Shown here: positions 59,911 to 64,000 of the stretch, piece by piece | How positions within the stretch are numbered: the stretch's first letter is position 1 | Layout of the letters: each line of letters opens with the position of its first letter | NCBI RefSeq assembly: GCF_014356525.2 | Contig: NC_052516.1 | Location: forward strand, 29,371,973-29,435,972 | Source: Nilaparvata lugens | Lineage: Eukaryota; Arthropoda; Insecta; Hemiptera; Delphacidae | Direction of reading: 5' to 3' | Length of the DNA stretch: 64,000 bases | Notes under the pieces: generated by a model | Databases searched by the model: none | Told to the model about the DNA's origin: nothing | Seen by the model: only the letters and a program-made list of their open reading frames with translations | Program-made: the position numbers and the translations under genes

Positions 59911-60145
59911 CCAGCAGGAAACCCGTGCACCGCAAGGGTCTATTTTAAAACATGACTAACTGAAAACTTGATCGAGTGGAATCTTGAAGGATTCAGAATA
60001 GACCAATAACCATCCTCAGTAAATTAAGAATCTATATACAAAATTTCATGTTCATCAATCCAGTAATTCAGGAGTGATGGATGATGCGTCACTCGTTAAT
60101 TTCCTATCCCGTACATGTATAAGCCGATTCTCTCCTTTATTCTCC
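59911..60145 (-). mobile_element. Non-autonomous Helitron, copy 3
   Basis: The plus strand begins CCAGCAGGAAACCCGTGCAC, so the minus strand ends in CTGG followed by T, consistent with CTRR. It shares GTATAAGCCGATTCTCTCC with the others. Confidence 0.75.
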
Positions 60146-60597
60146 TATATTCTCTACATTTTTCTCTGCTTTTATATTCATATTATTGATTACATAGAGA
60201 TGCTGCCTAGATACTATGTTGAAACTCATATGTGGCTATTTATAAGAAATGCTAATAGTAAGGAATGCTGATATTTAGTTTCTCCCATTCTAGTTTCTCG
60301 TTTTAGTGTCTGTTAGTACAGTTTCGTTTTAAAATCTATACTGTCAAACTGAATCATTAGAATATAAACGTATTGTATTGTCTATGTTCAGCAAATTATG
60401 TTCCACTATATATATCCTTGTGTGATCTATCAGTGATTGAGGTGGAGTCAACATGCTTCAATTTTTTGTTCAATCCTAACGTTTTATGAATTAATAGACA
60501 GATAGATCATTGATCAATGAATAACAATCAACTAGATGTACCAGTGTATGGAATTGAGAAACTATCAAGTATTCTCAGGGAAGTGAATAGCATATAA

Positions 60598-60662
60598 AAT
60601 AATAATAATAATAATATTATTATAATTATTATTATTATTATTATTATTAATATTATTATTTA
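60598..60662. repeat. (AAT)n / (ATT)n palindromic run
   Basis: AATAATAAT turns into ATTATTATT across a centre near 60617, giving a hairpin-capable run. Confidence 0.9.
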
Positions 60663-60673
60663 ATAGCATATCA

Positions 60674-60923
60674 TCTATATTATAATGAAGGAAGGAATTG
60701 GCTTATACAAGTAAGGGATAGGAAAAAAGTAAAAATAGACATGATAGGAAATTCACAAATGACGCATAATCACGTACTACTAAACTGATCAACTTGAAAT
60801 TTTGTATATAGACTCTCAATTTACCGAGGATGGTTAAAGGCCTTTTTTGAACTCTTCAAAATTCCACTAGGTCAAGTTTTCAGTTTTTAACTGGATCCTT
60901 GCGGAGCAAGGGTCACCAGCTAA
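60674..60923 (+). mobile_element. Non-autonomous Helitron, copy 4 (complete)
   Basis: Begins TCTATATTATAATGAAGGAA after an A and ends CCTTGC-GGA-GCAAGG, GTCACCAG, CTAA before a T. All Helitron end rules are met. 250 bp, opposite in orientation to the other three copies. Confidence 0.88.
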
Positions 60924-61019
60924 TCTGTGATAAATCTCATGAATCAATAGAAAAACATAAATGAATTGCATAATATCAATATATTATGAATTTATGTATT
61001 ACCTATAATATATTAACCT

Positions 61020-61460
61020 TTGTTCCACCCTCCGATCACACATCACAAGACAAGCTCATGTCCGCACCTATCCCTAAATTTTGAAAAAAAAATCAGCTTC
61101 CAACCCCCCTCATTTTGATCCACCCCCAGGAATTTTCAAAAACGCAGTATGCGTCTGAACCCCTCCCCGCTGAGGGCACCCCTGTCTATGTTAATGTATG
61201 GTTATCCAATGGTGATAATACCATTGTAGCAAGACAATTTATTTTGGAATATCCAAGTAGCAGCTCCGTGCTAAATACAGCTTGATTGGCGTTGGAGTCT
61301 GAGGTAACCACTGGTGAATTAAATATGAGCTGCATGTTCTATACTGGGCACAGGCCACAAGTCCCTCCCCCTGGGATCCCCCTCCAATAGTCTGTCTGAG
61401 TTCTATGGCGAGATTCACTCCAAACTGTCAGTATTACAAAGCATATACAACTTTCTTATA
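61020..61460. other. Unassigned C-rich repeat-like DNA
   Basis: Includes CCCCTCATTTTGATCCACCC and AACTGTCAGTATTACAAAGC. No gene recognised. Confidence 0.4.
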
Positions 61461-61464
61461 ATAC

Positions 61465-61632
61465 TACATTAATGCTACCCATCCAACCAATGTTGGCTGA
61501 TTGACACGTCAGCTGTCGGTCCCGGCTGCCTGAAAAGCAGTCGTTAGGTCATGTCAGAGGCCCTGAAATTGTTCAGTTGCGACCTGAAAACTATGACACC
61601 AGACCTGAGCCAGCCAGGTTACTCGATATATT
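61465..61632 (+). mobile_element. RTE-like LINE 3' tail
   Basis: CTGTCGGTCCCGGCTGCCTG, AAAAGCAGTCGTTAGGTCAT, GTCAGAGGCCCTGAAATTG and CCAGCCAGGTTACTCGATA. The same tail occurs at 48371-48505 in reverse. Confidence 0.7.
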
Positions 61633-61907
61633 ACTTGAATTTAGATTATTCAACGAATGTGACGGTTTGAAGAGAAATTTACTACGGACATCTTGCTGCA
61701 GTGGATTGAGAATGTCTCAATTGCAAATTTCACCTTCGGTTGAAGAAGTTCAGCATAATATAGGTGAGTTCTTCACCTTCAAGGAAGATTGTAAGATTAA
61801 TTGATAATTATTATAGATTGATAGAGTAATCAATTATAATAATATGTAAAGTAATAATAATAGTCACGTAAGGAAAATGAATAAAATGTTAACTTTGTGA
61901 GTTCTTT

Positions 61908-61977
61908 ATGAGTATTATGTTGTAGTATTATAGTACAATACGTAGTATAATACTACAACATAATACTTATAAAGTAT
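61908..61977. repeat. Inverted repeat with arms of about 27 bp
   Basis: TATGAGTATTATGTTGTAGT and ACTACAACATAATACTTATA are complementary around a loop of about 15 bp. AT-rich; it could be a tiny MITE remnant. Confidence 0.8.
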
Positions 61978-62369
61978 ATTTGTAGTATAATGATACTTGA
62001 ATGTTTAACTGTAGTCTGTATAAAATAAGTTGAGACTTGGAGAAAATATCCTTGTTGCCAAATTGTGCGGAATTTCAATCTTTCAATGCATGCCCATTTG
62101 ACATGATTTATTCAATTTGAAGATACAGTCGTCGCAGAGTTGTATATTTTTGAATAAATACAGCCGTATTGTTTTGCATGGATAGAGATGGAGATTTCAG
62201 ACAATTTGGCAACACGGAAAAAAGTTTCTCAAAGTTTCAACGTATTCTATACAACATTCAATGGAATACGAGTTTGAGAAAAAACATACTTTTAATTCAA
62301 TTCATCATTCACATTTCAACATTGATCATACATGCAAACTAACGTATTAGTGAAATACGTTAGGAGAAG

Positions 62370-62600
62370 TACTATGGTGAGGACCACGTTATAATGGCAG
62401 TGTACGATTGACAATACTGTTGCTGTCCTTTTCTATCATACAAAAAACAGATAGCGCTATCTCTCTCTCGCTTTGCAATGTTGTCAGTTTGCCAGAATAT
62501 TTTATTTTTACTTTTGACAGTGACTGTACAATAGTAGATAAACAATTCTCAGCGCCATTTTTTCTTCATTCTATCAAAATACTTGAGTACACAAGTCGTA
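62370..62600. mobile_element. GAGGTCCACG MITE, left part only
   Basis: GGTGAGGACCACGTTATAAT then GGCAGTGTACGATTGACAAT, GCTATCTCTCTCTCGCTTTG match the other copies. No right terminal repeat is seen, so it is truncated. Confidence 0.6.
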
Positions 62601-62639
62601 TATTGATTAAAAAGTATTTTGGAACAATATAAACAATTT

Positions 62640-64000
62640 TTAGACATTGCCGTATGAGAAACACAAATTAAAATACCTGAAATGACATTTTAAAAGTTGA
62701 TAACTAACCATCCTAGGCTCAATCCACGCTTCAGTTAGGCTGCACGTATAGGTTAGACCTACTCGTATGGTAATAATATTGAAAGGTTATTTCAGAATTA
62801 TTTACATTAAAGTTACTTTTTTGGATAGGATTTCTATTTTTCTATTATCTTTAAAATAAATTGGAGTAGCATACCTACCAAAAAAATATTACATACTGTA
62901 GGTGTGAGCTTTAATAAATACATATGTCAACTACTGGAATCGGTTTAATTGGTTCATCCAGTGCGCTTGGCTAAGGTAGTCTTGAGAATCATATAGAAAT
63001 CGATGTTAGTGTTACTGATAATCAGTAATACCACAGACAATAAAAAACATATAAGACGATATCCCATTGAATACGACGTTCATGTTCCAAATTTGACTGT
63101 TTGTTCATGTCGATTATTGTTGATTACTGTCGACTATTGTCGTTTTTCACTGATGTCTCCATAGATATTGTCGATTACTGTCGATATTATTATCTTGACG
63201 CCGCTTGGGAGTGTATGAACAGCACAGAACCAGCTTCAAACAGCTTCACAAAAGAGAAATACGTGGATTATCGTATAGAACAATTAGTGAAATTTGAAAC
63301 ATAAATACCCTATACAACGGGATATTTTCTTATGCTATCTTTCCTTCATGGTTGAAATGACTGATTCATATTTCGCCCTTTACTCCAATAGGCAATGAAT
63401 AAGATGTATTCGAGATCAGTTCATTTTTCTAGGGAGACTTTGGCCTATCGATTCATATTGTTTATAACATAAAATCACGACACTTGTATGGGCTGCTTTA
63501 TTAAAAGCAATATAAAAAATGAAGGACCCTTTTATTTGAAAAAATTAAACTTTAAAACGTTTCAAACAACAAAGTAGGGCAAAACTAGCTGTTTGAAATG
63601 AAAGGGTACTTCATGTTTTTATAACATATTGTTTATAACATATTTATAGTGAAAAGATTCCTATCTCATCAAGATCTCTCAAATTTCCTACGATATTTCC
63701 TCGTATTTTGTTCTTTGTTTATTTTATACCAACTTTAACAGATTGAGCCTACTAGAACCAAAAAGGGCAATCTCCATTTCAGTAAATTTTTCAGTGAAAG
63801 CAAATTTTCTGTTCTCTTATTTTTGTAATAGAGTATAAGAGCTAAGTTTTTTTATTGTTTTGTTGTAATATGTTATTAACAATTACAACAACATTTCAAT
63901 GACTAAATCAGTAGAATTTTAGTGAATAAAATTGTATATTGCTCTTTCTGGTATATTTTGTTATAGTGGCTATTGTCTTTTCTGTTCCCAACATACTTGG
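62640..64000. other. Unassigned AT-rich DNA
   Basis: A short run of degenerate TGTCGATTATTG motifs lies at 63105-63190. No supported gene. Confidence 0.45.

Overview
This window looks like intergenic DNA from a large, AT-rich arthropod genome. It is most likely an insect and probably a hemipteran of planthopper type; that guess rests on the style of the dispersed repeats, not on a database match. I find no convincing host protein-coding gene, rRNA, tRNA or CRISPR array. Almost every open frame longer than 60 codons is a by-product of simple repeats (poly-Leu/Ser/Pro on one strand, poly-Glu/Lys/Arg on the other) or runs through transposon debris. The only recognisable protein-coding remains belong to retroelements: LINE reverse transcriptase on the minus strand at 28.1-29.4 kb and on the plus strand at 14.8-15.4 kb, a LINE polymerase C-terminus at 13.6-13.8 kb, the start of a LINE endonuclease near 14.15 kb, and a short GIY-YIG-like tail inside a Penelope-like element near 37.9 kb.

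Layout. 0-7 kb: two opposed copies of a repeat that carries a (CA)n tract, flanking pyrimidine tracts and small foldback MITEs. 7-13 kb: a long CTC tract, three MITEs end to end (9.28-10.69 kb), and a mariner-like MITE containing a LINE tail with a 12-bp target duplication. 13.6-15.85 kb: a pile of LINE fragments cut by two MITEs. 16-23.4 kb: Helitron-like copies, a 68-bp duplication, LINE tails, a long palindrome with a 19-bp minisatellite, and a PIF/Harbinger-like MITE. 24-27.4 kb: a pyrimidine-rich satellite with an 837-bp higher-order duplication, interrupted by LINE tails. 27.8-29.4 kb: LINE remains. 31-33.9 kb: pyrimidine tracts, the longest about 700 bp. 34.2-36.2 kb: a Penelope-like foldback, a hAT-like long-TIR element and another MITE in a row. 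37-41.5 kb: Helitron-like copies interrupted by a Penelope-like element and by a perfect small MITE. 43-48.5 kb: Helitron, LINE tails and the second copy of a foldback family. 49.4-52.8 kb: a three-level nest of insertions readable from target-site duplications. 53.1-64 kb: the third CA-carrying repeat with a 166-bp internal tandem array, further MITEs, Helitrons, a 100-bp assembly gap and unassigned AT-rich DNA.

The elements form a record of insertion events rather than a functional operon or gene set. Several boundaries are supported by exact target-site duplications visible in the sequence. The most unusual structures are the palindromic minisatellite at 22.4-22.8 kb, the Penelope-like foldbacks with 12-bp duplications, the nested insertion at 49.4-52.8 kb, and a regulatory-looking core motif shared by structurally unrelated repeat families.
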